Below are positions 7,604 to 14,707 of a stretch of 21,151 nucleotides of DNA, in pieces. Made by a program: the position numbers and the translations under genes. The notes below the pieces were generated by a model. It searched no databases. It had not been told where the DNA came from and was given only the letters and a program-made list of their open reading frames with translations. Source of the stretch: an uncultured Porphyromonadaceae bacterium (lineage in GTDB: Bacteria > Bacteroidota > Bacteroidia > Bacteroidales > Muribaculaceae); assembly GCA_947176355.1 (NCBI GenBank), contig CAMWQY010000006.1:1-21151 (forward strand). The letters run 5' to 3'. The first letter of the stretch is position 1. Each line of letters begins with the position of its first letter.

Positions 7604-8599
7604 TTACTGAAGCTCAAATGAGGATTTTTCTGGGAGGATACTCTCGAATGCATTCTGCAGCTCTTCCATTACTTGATTGTAGTTGCGGATATTCGCGTGG
7701 TCGTTGAGGCATATCAATGAATAGGATTGCTCACGGATTGCTCTTATGGCTTGCTTTGACTTGATAAGGAGCGGAAACATTTTTGTATCAGCATAAGTAT
7801 TGTAAGGCTCGAAATTGCCTCGGCAGATCTGCCATGTGCGGAAAAGCTCTGGAGTATAGTCAGTGACGGAGCGGAATCTGTTTACCGAAGTCTCCGTAAG
7901 TTCCTTCCCTGCAGCCTCCCACACTTCGAAGAATGTCTGCTTGAGGTAGGACTGCGCGTTGTGAGGGGTGCGTAGCGTGATGAACTTGCCATATAGCTGA
8001 AGGATATGGTTCCAGCGTGCCTTTGATCCGTAGCTTTTGTCAAACCATTTCTCATAGTCGCGCTTCAAGACTTCCTTCTTGTCGAAGTGTTGGTTGATGA
8101 TCCTTATGTTGTTGTTGAGTGTCTTATACCATTGCGACCATGCCGGATTGTAGAGAAAAGCCGCTATGTCGCGGGGTAGACCGTTCTTAAAGAATCGGTC
8201 TTGCTTGACGGGCCTGATGATGTAGAAATCATCATTGAAGTAGACGAAGTGTTCGGAAAGCCCCTGTATCAGGTGCATGTAGCGCTCTATAACCACTGAG
8301 TTGAATGTCGGCAGGAATTCAGCCGGAATTATGTCTTTGTGGCGCACTATGTTGAGTTTCGGATTGTCCGCATCAAGCCATTCAGGAGGATTCCCTGAAC
8401 TTATGAAGTGAATCTTCCTGACCCATGGGGCGAATTTTTCTACCCCACGAAACCAATATTTCAAAAAACCATAGTCACGGAAACGGGCATCAACGACTCC
8501 ATTCTTCTCTATATCCTTTTTTCCAGAATATTGATTGAATTCCTTCTTCCATTCCGGGTCGTCCATATTGACCCATGTCACTATAAAGTCAATATCCAT
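7604..8599 (-). CDS. Stealth-family sugar-phosphate transferase (2)
   Basis: Second Stealth-type protein, 331 residues, clearly diverged from the one at 5714. CR1 is IDFIVTWVNMDDPEWKKEF (3-21), where VNMDD replaces the more usual VDGND. CR2 runs from RDYGFLKYWFRGVEKFAPWV to SEHFVYFNDDFYIIRPV (about 41-131, with Asn122-Asp123-Asp124). CR3 contains LRTPHNAQSYLKQTF, and CR4 has CLNDH and ends in LPEKSSFELQ. The EKSSFEL tail is shared exactly with the other copy. Family knowledge predicts transfer of hexose-1-phosphate or N-acetylhexosamine-1-phosphate to a glycan. It is the first gene of a two-gene minus-strand unit with the GT92-like protein, under the promoter at 8641-8672. Confidence 0.88.
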   Translation of the reverse strand: MDIDFIVTWVNMDDPEWKKEFNQYSGKKDIEKNGVVDARFRDYGFLKYWFRGVEKFAPWVRKIHFISSGNPPEWLDADNPKLNIVRHKDIIPAEFLPTFNSVVIERYMHLIQGLSEHFVYFNDDFYIIRPVKQDRFFKNGLPRDIAAFLYNPAWSQWYKTLNNNIRIINQHFDKKEVLKRDYEKWFDKSYGSKARWNHILQLYGKFITLRTPHNAQSYLKQTFFEVWEAAGKELTETSVNRFRSVTDYTPELFRTWQICRGNFEPYNTYADTKMFPLLIKSKQAIRAIREQSYSLICLNDHANIRNYNQVMEELQNAFESILPEKSSFELQ

Positions 8600-8640
8600 A
8601 ATTTATGAGTTTCAATATTGCGAAGTATATTCCGCCAATA

Positions 8641-8672
8641 CAAAATTATAAAAAATCCTTTATATATGCAAA
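8641..8672 (-). promoter_or_regulatory. Promoter for the Stealth 2 - GT92 unit
   Basis: On the minus strand TTTG (8672-8669), 20 bases, then TAATTTTG (8648-8641): an exact Bacteroidota-type promoter with ideal spacing. The ATG at 8599 is about 42 bases downstream of the -7 box. Confidence 0.8.
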
Positions 8673-8683
8673 TGGATTTTTTA
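8649..8683. repeat. Perfect 10-bp inverted repeat over the minus-strand promoter spacer
   Basis: TAAAAAATCC at 8649-8658 and GGATTTTTTA at 8674-8683, separated by 15 bases. One arm lies in the promoter spacer next to the -7 box; the other is just upstream of the -33 element, so the TTTG lies within the loop. This layout fits an operator for a dimeric regulator, though A/T tracts make a chance match more likely than for a mixed sequence. Confidence 0.6.
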
Positions 8684-8718
8684 AATTTCAATGCCTTCAG
8701 GAATATGAATGATTGATA

Positions 8719-8750
8719 TTTGCTTATGTGGAATAAAAATCGTAATTTTG
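8719..8750 (+). promoter_or_regulatory. Promoter for the GT2-WbsX-sulfatase-acyltransferase operon
   Basis: TTTG (8719-8722), 20 bases, TAATTTTG (8743-8750): an exact match in sequence and spacing. The ATG of the GT2 gene is at 8774, 23 bases after the -7 box. It is divergent from the promoter at 8641-8672; the two -33 elements are 46 bases apart. Confidence 0.82.
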
Positions 8751-8773
8751 CACAATAAAAAACACAGTCCGAT

Positions 8774-9712
8774 ATGGAAGAAATAAGCAATACGTTGGTC
8801 TCAGTCATAATTCCTTTGTATAATTGTTCTGATTATATAGAGGAATGCCTCGACAGTGTGTTGAATCAGAAATGCAGTTCCATCGAGGTGATAGTGGTAG
8901 ATGACGGTTCTACTGATGATGGCTTTAAAAAAGTGGAGCGATACGCCGGCGTAAAGCTGATTAGGCAGTCAAACCAAGGGGTCACGGCGGCAAGGAAAAC
9001 CGGAGTCAATGCGTCAAGAGGGGAGTGGATCATGTTCGTAGATGCGGATGATACCGTATCCGAAGACATCATCAGCTCCTGGATTCCCTTGATGTCGGCC
9101 GATACCAACATGATAATAGGAAAGATGCCTGAAGACAAGGTCGTATCGCCGGAACAGCTGATTTATGATTTACTCGAAATGAGGAGATTTCCTACCGTAC
9201 CATGGCTTAAATTGTTTCGTAGATCGCTTTTTGAATCCATAGACGCATTGGAGTTCCCGCGTGAGATAGTATGGGGGGAGGATGTGTTGATGCTATTTCG
9301 GCTGGCTCTGTCAGCAAAGGGAAAGGTGGTCTATTCAAAGAAAAGAAACTATCGGTATCGCCGGCATCCCGGGCAGGTGACAAGAACCTTCCGCGTGACG
9401 AGCGAATACGAATCTCGATATTATTCCCTTATGCTTCGGTTAGTACCGTCTGGCAGAATGAATGATCGTCTTCGGAGGGCATTGATTTGGTTTCGTCTTG
9501 TCTTGTTTGAGCGTATTCTCAAGGATATGCGGTTTTCCGGTGATGATGTGCGTGCCAGTCAATGGTATGCAGACCTGTTGCGGGACATGGATCAGAGTGG
9601 CTACAGGCCTTCTTTATGGTTCAGGGTATTGATGCGCTATGGTAACGCCGACAACTACTCTCGTCTTCACTCCATCAAATGGTTGTTCAAATCTTTAAAT
9701 GCCTTCAAATGA
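8774..9712 (+). CDS. Glycosyltransferase family 2 protein
   Basis: A 312-residue GT2 enzyme (GT-A fold, inverting). The N-terminal domain has the classic order: VSVIIPLYNCSDYIEECLDSV (about 9-29), EVIVVDDGSTDDG (about 38-50), SNQGVTAARKTGVNASRGEW and the metal-binding FVDADDTV (about 91-98). A later IVWGEDVLMLFRLAL segment carries the conserved acidic pair that usually includes the catalytic base. The C-terminal part is rich in Arg and aromatic residues and has no transmembrane helix. It likely adds one sugar to a lipid-linked oligosaccharide on the cytoplasmic side; the sugar is not predictable. It is first in a + strand operon, followed after 64 bases by the WbsX-like gene. Confidence 0.9.
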   Translation: MEEISNTLVSVIIPLYNCSDYIEECLDSVLNQKCSSIEVIVVDDGSTDDGFKKVERYAGVKLIRQSNQGVTAARKTGVNASRGEWIMFVDADDTVSEDIISSWIPLMSADTNMIIGKMPEDKVVSPEQLIYDLLEMRRFPTVPWLKLFRRSLFESIDALEFPREIVWGEDVLMLFRLALSAKGKVVYSKKRNYRYRRHPGQVTRTFRVTSEYESRYYSLMLRLVPSGRMNDRLRRALIWFRLVLFERILKDMRFSGDDVRASQWYADLLRDMDQSGYRPSLWFRVLMRYGNADNYSRLHSIKWLFKSLNAFK

Positions 9713-9776
9713 TCAGCTTGTTCAGACATATATGTCAAAAGATTAGTCTTTCCATAATTTATAATCGAGTTTAAAT

Positions 9777-10898
9777 ATGTCAAAAGTAAAAGTCATTGCA
9801 TTTTATCTTCCTCAGTTCTATCCGACTCCGGAGAATGATGAATGGTGGCAGCCTGGATTCACGGAATGGACGAATGTGGCGAAAGCTAAACCCTTGTTCA
9901 GGGGTCATCATCAGCCAAGATTGCCACAGGAACTCTCATTTTATGATTTGAGAGTGCCAGAGGTAAGGGAAAAACAGGCGCAACTGGCCCGTATAGCTGG
10001 AATTGATGGTTTTTGTTATTGGCATTATTGGTTTGGCAATGGCAAGCGCTTGCTTTCTGAAGTATTCCAGCAGGTGATGGAATCCGGACATCCTGATTTC
10101 CCTTTCTGCTTATGTTGGGCAAATCATTCTTGGTTTCAGAAGACATGGGATCCAAATAAATCGGATAGACTACTGATGGAGCAGTCATATCCTGGCGAAG
10201 AGGATTATGTAGATCATTTTAATGCCATGCTTCCTGCATTTAAGGATAAAAGGTATATGCGCACTGAAGATGATCGATTGATATTCGGAATATTCTCCCC
10301 TTATGATTCTCCGCAACTCAACATCTTCATGCAGGTATGGAACAGGCTTGCCAAAGAAAATGGTTTGTCCGGTTTTGAATTCTTTGCTTTTATTCAGGGG
10401 CATAGACAGTTGAAAGAGTTTTATCAGGCAGGAATCAAATATGATCGGATCGTTTATGATGCGTTAAAGGATGCATATCTGTCGTCTTTTCGCTCTATTC
10501 CAAAAATGCTTAGGAAGGTCTTCCGTATTATGGTCGGGCTGCCTCGTAAGATGGTGGAATATAAGTATTATGTTGATATAGCTTGCGATAGGTTCAGCCA
10601 ACTTCCTGATGTCACTCCCTGTATAGATCCCACATTTGATCATTCACCGCGAAGCGGTAAGAACGGTATTATTCTTTTAAACGATAGTCCCCAACTCTGG
10701 GGTCGATTGTGTCGAAGAGTAAAGGAATTGCTCAGTTCAAGAGAATGCAATCAAGAATATTTATTCATTAAGGCATGGAACGAATGGGGTGAAGGTAACT
10801 ATCTGGAGCCGGATCAAAGGAATGGCCGGGCCTATATTTATGAGACAGGTAGAATATTCAATCAATCGGATTCTCTTCAAATGAAGACGGAACATTGA
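9777..10898 (+). CDS. WbsX-type glycan biosynthesis protein (GH99-like domain)
   Basis: A 373-residue protein of the Glyco_tran_WbsX / GH99-like family found in O-antigen and capsule clusters. The N-terminus is diagnostic: VIAFYLPQFYPTPENDEWW, GFTEWTNVAKAKPLFRGHHQPRLP, then AGIDGFCYWHYWF and FPFCLCWANHSW. The C-terminal FIKAWNEWGEGNYLEPD is equally conserved. The fold is related to endo-mannosidases, but the genomic company of family members points to biosynthesis; the reaction is not established. No signal peptide is visible. The ATG at 9777 is preceded by an in-frame decoy start at 9732 (ATGTCAAAAGAT then TAG). It is probably co-transcribed with the preceding GT2 gene and the following sulfatase-type gene. 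Confidence 0.88.
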   Translation: MSKVKVIAFYLPQFYPTPENDEWWQPGFTEWTNVAKAKPLFRGHHQPRLPQELSFYDLRVPEVREKQAQLARIAGIDGFCYWHYWFGNGKRLLSEVFQQVMESGHPDFPFCLCWANHSWFQKTWDPNKSDRLLMEQSYPGEEDYVDHFNAMLPAFKDKRYMRTEDDRLIFGIFSPYDSPQLNIFMQVWNRLAKENGLSGFEFFAFIQGHRQLKEFYQAGIKYDRIVYDALKDAYLSSFRSIPKMLRKVFRIMVGLPRKMVEYKYYVDIACDRFSQLPDVTPCIDPTFDHSPRSGKNGIILLNDSPQLWGRLCRRVKELLSSRECNQEYLFIKAWNEWGEGNYLEPDQRNGRAYIYETGRIFNQSDSLQMKTEH

Positions 10899-10944
10899 CT
10901 GATCTTTAATTCGTAATATATTCAATTTCTCAAAATCTTATTGT

Positions 10945-12765
10945 ATGTGGGCAAATATGAAAAGAATTATGAGATGGACATTCGGATGGATCAAGGAAGA
11001 CAATGCCTGGATGCTGACTGGCGTCCTCGCCACTTTAATATGGTTTGTCATAGATTGGTGCATGTCGACAACGTTCAGGGCCATGAGTAATCCTCAGCTC
11101 TATCTGGTCAATATGACTGCTGCCCTTCTTCTACTCGCGCCATGGATGCTTACCAGAAATAGAATCGTAGCTCTCCTTACGATTCTGATCATCGCGTTGG
11201 TCTCGGAAGCCAATCTGATCTATTGCCGCACCTACTTCTCTGCCATTCCGCCTGAAAGTTACTTTATTGCCGGCAATATGAAAGACTTCACAAGTAGTAT
11301 CTGGCCCAACATGAGATGGAGCGACATCGGATTCGTAGTCATTTTCATTGTAATGTTGCTTTATTGCCTGTTACGTAAGTCCGTAACCCAGGGAAGAAAT
11401 CTCGGACCCTATGCCGCGACTACGGGGATTCTCGCCGTAGTTTCATATTTTTACATTCTATGCCTGGGAGGATTCTACAGGGCATATGACCGTTTGGTCC
11501 AGGAATGGATGACCTTCACTTCCGGAGTCCCGACCTATACAATCGCCGGACATATCGTTTTCAAACTAATGGAAGAAGAAAGAATGCAGAACCCTTCACC
11601 CGAAGAAGTGAGAGCAGTGGAAGAGTGGCTTGCCAAACATAAGGAGAAATACACTCCCAACATCTGCATCCCTTCAAGGAAAAACCTTGTGATGGTGATT
11701 TGCGAATCTCTGGAAAGCTGGCCCATTGGCCTTAAGATAGATGGAAAGGAGATCACACCCTTCCTCAATAACCTGGTCAATGATTCATCTTCATTCTATG
11801 CTCCCCATGTGCTTACTCAGGTATGCAGCGGACATAGCATTGACGGACAGCTTATATATACATCTGGCCTTTTACCGACTTCCAATGCGGTCTACAGTAT
11901 GAAATACTCCGACAGGGTCTATCCGAGCCTTAATAAGATTTTGAAGAATGACAGAAATGCCCGGAGCATCCTGATGACGACCGACAAACCCACTACATGG
12001 AACATGTTGGCGGTGGAAAGAGCATTCGGCTACGACTCAATATTCACCCATAATGATTGGATCAAGGATGAGATGATCTTCCGGGGTATTACAGACAAAT
12101 CATTTTTCCGACAGTCTCTCACTCTCCTGAAAAAGGGTGAGTTGTGGCCCGAGAATACCCCCACCATGCTTACATTCATCACATTTTCCGGCCACCATCC
12201 TTTTCTATTGAAAGATGAATGGAAGGATCCTGATTTCAATATTTCCAACCTTGGACTTCCTAAGATACTCGAAAACTACATTACGATTACACATTACGTA
12301 GATTCACAACTCCATGCAGTGGTAGATTATGTAAATGGTAGGAATGACTCCGAAGAGACCATGATAGTAATCCTCGGCGATCATGAAGGGCTTGCAGGAG
12401 ACAGGAAAGAAATACTGGACTCCTCGGAGTTCGCCCGTCAGAATGTTGGTAGCGGACGATACACGCCGTTTATCATTGTCAACTCTCCAGTCTGCGGCAG
12501 ATATGAAGGTGTTATAGGACAGATTGATATCTTCCCGACAATTCTCGACATGCTTGGTGTCGAGGAGAATTCTTGGAGAGGATTGGGTGTCAGTGTGCTC
12601 GATTCATCAAGGTATGATGTGGCTTTTTCAGCTATTCCTCCGGAAATGGTCGGAAATGACGAGGGATGTGATAAAGCTGAAATCGAACACATAAAATCAG
12701 CCCAGTCTGTCTCGGAAAAAATTATCATGCATGATCTGTATCGAAAATATTTTCAGGAAAAATGA
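10945..12765 (+). CDS. LTA synthase-type membrane sulfatase/phosphotransferase
   Basis: Membrane enzyme of the alkaline phosphatase superfamily, LTA synthase branch, which usually transfers phosphoglycerol or phosphoethanolamine from a phospholipid to a glycan or lipid. Five hydrophobic segments are seen (about 24-40, 53-69, 75-92, 129-145, 158-176), followed by an extracytoplasmic catalytic domain. Metal and catalytic motifs are CESLESW (Glu254), GHSIDGQ with the probable nucleophile Ser298 at the place of the LtaS threonine, TFSGHHPF (His417/His418) and ILGDHEG (Asp479, His480). It is about 606 residues from this ATG; the ATG at 10957 (MKRIMRW) is an equally possible start. Its stop overlaps the acyltransferase start, suggesting that both act on the same lipid or glycolipid. 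A true sulfatase is unlikely, since no CxPxR motif is seen. Confidence 0.88.
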   Translation: MWANMKRIMRWTFGWIKEDNAWMLTGVLATLIWFVIDWCMSTTFRAMSNPQLYLVNMTAALLLLAPWMLTRNRIVALLTILIIALVSEANLIYCRTYFSAIPPESYFIAGNMKDFTSSIWPNMRWSDIGFVVIFIVMLLYCLLRKSVTQGRNLGPYAATTGILAVVSYFYILCLGGFYRAYDRLVQEWMTFTSGVPTYTIAGHIVFKLMEEERMQNPSPEEVRAVEEWLAKHKEKYTPNICIPSRKNLVMVICESLESWPIGLKIDGKEITPFLNNLVNDSSSFYAPHVLTQVCSGHSIDGQLIYTSGLLPTSNAVYSMKYSDRVYPSLNKILKNDRNARSILMTTDKPTTWNMLAVERAFGYDSIFTHNDWIKDEMIFRGITDKSFFRQSLTLLKKGELWPENTPTMLTFITFSGHHPFLLKDEWKDPDFNISNLGLPKILENYITITHYVDSQLHAVVDYVNGRNDSEETMIVILGDHEGLAGDRKEILDSSEFARQNVGSGRYTPFIIVNSPVCGRYEGVIGQIDIFPTILDMLGVEENSWRGLGVSVLDSSRYDVAFSAIPPEMVGNDEGCDKAEIEHIKSAQSVSEKIIMHDLYRKYFQEK

Positions 12766-13652
12766 AGAAGATTGAATCAATAAAATATCATTTGCTGGTG
12801 AGTGCGGTGACTCTGTTTGCAAGGCTTCCCCTCCGTTGCCTTTATCCTGTGAGTTCCTTTGCAGCCTGGGTGCTGAGGGATGTGGTCAGGTATAGAAGGA
12901 AGATTGTCGATGATAATCTGCGTTTGGCTTTCCCTGATGCCGGATCAGAGCAAAGAAAGAAATGGGCCATACGGTTCTACGGATATCTATGCGACACTTT
13001 CGCTGAGGCAGCCAAACTCCTTTCCATATCAGATAAAGAGATTGACAGAAGGTTAAAGGTCAGCAACGCCGAAATTGTAGACAACGCCATATCAGAAGGT
13101 CACTCCGTAATTCTTTTCCTTGGTCACTACGGCAACTGGGAATGGGTTCCCGCCATTACCAGGCATTTCAAAAGCAAAGCCGCCATGGTGCAGATATATC
13201 ACCCTCTCAACGATAAGGTGATGGACAGACTGATGCTTAAGATCCGTTCAAGATTCGGTTCGGAATCCATTCCGATGGCGAGCACTTACCGCCGTCTCGT
13301 GGAACTGGAACGCGACGGCGGCCTGTTCGTGGCAGGATTTATCAGCGACCAGCGTCCTAAAGGACACCATGCCGACAACTGGATGGAATTTCTCGGCATT
13401 GAGACCGATTACATAACCGGCGGAGAGATAATCGGCGACCGACTGAAATGCCGGTATGTCTACCTTGACGTGGAAGTGACTGGAAGAGGAGAGTATCATT
13501 TGGAATTTAAAGAGATCAAGCCTCTTGATGACGGTGAAAGTTTTCCTTACACTCGCGCTTATATGCGGCTTCTCGAAGCTACCATCAGGCGGGATCCTCC
13601 CTATTGGCTCTGGAGCCATAAACGGTTCATACATAAGGCTCATCAGGAATAA
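12762..13652 (+). CDS. Lipid A acyltransferase-like protein (LpxL/HtrB family)
   Basis: A 296-residue member of the LpxL/LpxM lysophospholipid acyltransferase family, which attach a secondary acyl chain to lipid A from acyl-ACP at the inner membrane. It has a hydrophobic N-terminal stretch (about 10-40), then YRRKIVDDNLRLAFPD, a family signature. The catalytic HX4E motif is LFLGHYGNWEW (His122, Glu127), and the later FISDQRP segment is also typical. The start ATG overlaps the preceding stop by four bases (ATGA at 12762-12765). Bacteroidales genomes often carry more than one such gene, so this need not be the housekeeping copy; the pairing with an LTA-synthase-type enzyme suggests a dedicated lipid. 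A related acyltransferase acting on another lipid cannot be excluded. Confidence 0.87.
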   Translation: MKKIESIKYHLLVSAVTLFARLPLRCLYPVSSFAAWVLRDVVRYRRKIVDDNLRLAFPDAGSEQRKKWAIRFYGYLCDTFAEAAKLLSISDKEIDRRLKVSNAEIVDNAISEGHSVILFLGHYGNWEWVPAITRHFKSKAAMVQIYHPLNDKVMDRLMLKIRSRFGSESIPMASTYRRLVELERDGGLFVAGFISDQRPKGHHADNWMEFLGIETDYITGGEIIGDRLKCRYVYLDVEVTGRGEYHLEFKEIKPLDDGESFPYTRAYMRLLEATIRRDPPYWLWSHKRFIHKAHQE

Positions 13653-13899
13653 CCACCTAAGCAATACGTCGAAAAAGGAACATATTATTGATAAGATGTA
13701 TAATTCTCATTTTCCGATATGTGCTGCAAAAGTGGATAATATACCGTTTATTCGTATCGCAAAGAAACTGCATTCGCAGTGATTTGGCTGTTTCCCTTTG
13801 AAAAATTAGGATTTATGACAGAATTTTAGTAAATTTGCACATGCCTTTCTACTACATACCAAAGAAAGATTAAGTGAAAGTAAAAACGACCTATATAAA
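13653..13899. other. Intergenic region before the rfbF operon
   Basis: No convincing gene is seen. A 5-bp hairpin (13767-13771 with 13776-13780, loop ATTC) follows the acyltransferase gene, but it lacks a T-run and is at best a poor terminator. The promoter for rfbF lies at 13806-13837, leaving a leader of about 55 bases that holds a second copy of the start context (GTGAAAGTA at 13874-13882, out of frame with the true GTG at 13900). Confidence 0.6.
13806..13837 (+). promoter_or_regulatory. Probable promoter of the CDP-sugar operon
   Basis: TAAATTTG (13830-13837) matches the -7 consensus. TTAG (13806-13809), exactly 20 bases upstream, is a weak -33 element like the one at 5660. A perfect TTTG at 13797-13800 is too far away (29 bases). 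It precedes rfbF, the first gene of a run of closely spaced or overlapping genes. Confidence 0.65.
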
Positions 13900-14700
13900 G
13901 TGAAAGTAGTACTCTTAGCCGGAGGTTATGGTTCTAGGATCTCCGAAGAATCCCAGTTTAAACCCAAGCCGATGATTGAAATCGGGGGAATGCCTATTTT
14001 ATGGCATATAATGAAGGAATATGCACATTTTGGCTTTACTGAGTTTATAATCTGTGCCGGCTATAAGCAGGAATATATCAAGCAGTGGTTTGCCAACTAT
14101 TTTCTCTATAATTCTGATGTTACCTTCGATTTTCGAGATAACAAAAATGATATGATAGTCCACAAAAGCCATTGTGAGCCGTGGCAAGTCACTGTAGTTG
14201 ATACCGGCTACAACACTATGACAGGAGGACGCATCAAGAGAATTCAGAAATATGTAGGCAATGAGCCTTTTCTTCTGACGTACGGCGACGGTGTCTGCGA
14301 CGTAGACATCGCAAAACTTGTGGAATTCCATAAATCTCACGGCAAGATAGCCACACTGACAGCAGTAAAGCTTGCTCAAGACAAGGGTATACTTGATATT
14401 GGAGGTGACAATGCCGTGAAATCTTTCCGTGAGAAAAATATCAGTGACGGGGCTACAATCAATGCAGGATATATGGTGCTACAACCGGAGGTGTTCGACT
14501 ATCTTGACGGAGACGACTGTGTATTTGAACGTAAGCCACTTGAGACACTTGCCAAAGAAGGAGAATTGATGTCATATATTCACGAGGGTTTCTGGCAATG
14601 CATGGATAATATAAGAGAGAAGAACATGCTTGAGAAACTGCTTGTCAACAATGCGGCACCATGGATGAAATGGGATCGCGATATTCCCAAAAATTTCTAA
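13900..14700 (+). CDS. rfbF: Glucose-1-phosphate cytidylyltransferase
   Basis: Makes CDP-glucose from CTP and glucose-1-phosphate, the entry step to CDP-3,6-dideoxy sugars. The start is a GTG at 13900: translation from it gives the family N-terminus [18 protein letters not shown], with the nucleotide-binding loop at residues 6-13. It continues with [19 protein letters not shown] and the metal-binding [16 protein letters not shown]-like [18 protein letters not shown] and [13 protein letters not shown] near the C-terminus are also characteristic. The 266-residue length is normal (about 257). It is followed after 7 bases by rfbH and then rfbG, so the assignment rests on both sequence and context. 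Confidence 0.95.
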   Translation: MKVVLLAGGYGSRISEESQFKPKPMIEIGGMPILWHIMKEYAHFGFTEFIICAGYKQEYIKQWFANYFLYNSDVTFDFRDNKNDMIVHKSHCEPWQVTVVDTGYNTMTGGRIKRIQKYVGNEPFLLTYGDGVCDVDIAKLVEFHKSHGKIATLTAVKLAQDKGILDIGGDNAVKSFREKNISDGATINAGYMVLQPEVFDYLDGDDCVFERKPLETLAKEGELMSYIHEGFWQCMDNIREKNMLEKLLVNNAAPWMKWDRDIPKNF

Positions 14701-14707
14701 TAAATCT

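Noticed and set aside
6930..7610. A 226-codon open frame on the + strand opposite the GT92-like gene
   Set aside because: It is antisense to a gene with clear family motifs, has no recognisable domains, no promoter or leader, and its length is explained by the codon use of the real gene.
10945..12765. Classical arylsulfatase
   Set aside because: There is no C/S-x-P-x-R formylglycine motif, and the N-terminal membrane segments plus GHSIDGQ fit the LTA-synthase branch.
13525..13782. An 85-codon + frame overlapping the acyltransferase end and running into the intergenic gap
   Set aside because: Most of it overlaps the acyltransferase in another frame, and the 28 codons beyond a Met at 13698 show no recognisable feature.
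13797..13837. TTTG at 13797-13800 as the -33 element of the rfbF promoter
   Set aside because: It is 29 bases from the -7 box, outside the usual 19-21; the weaker TTAG at 13806 has the right spacing.
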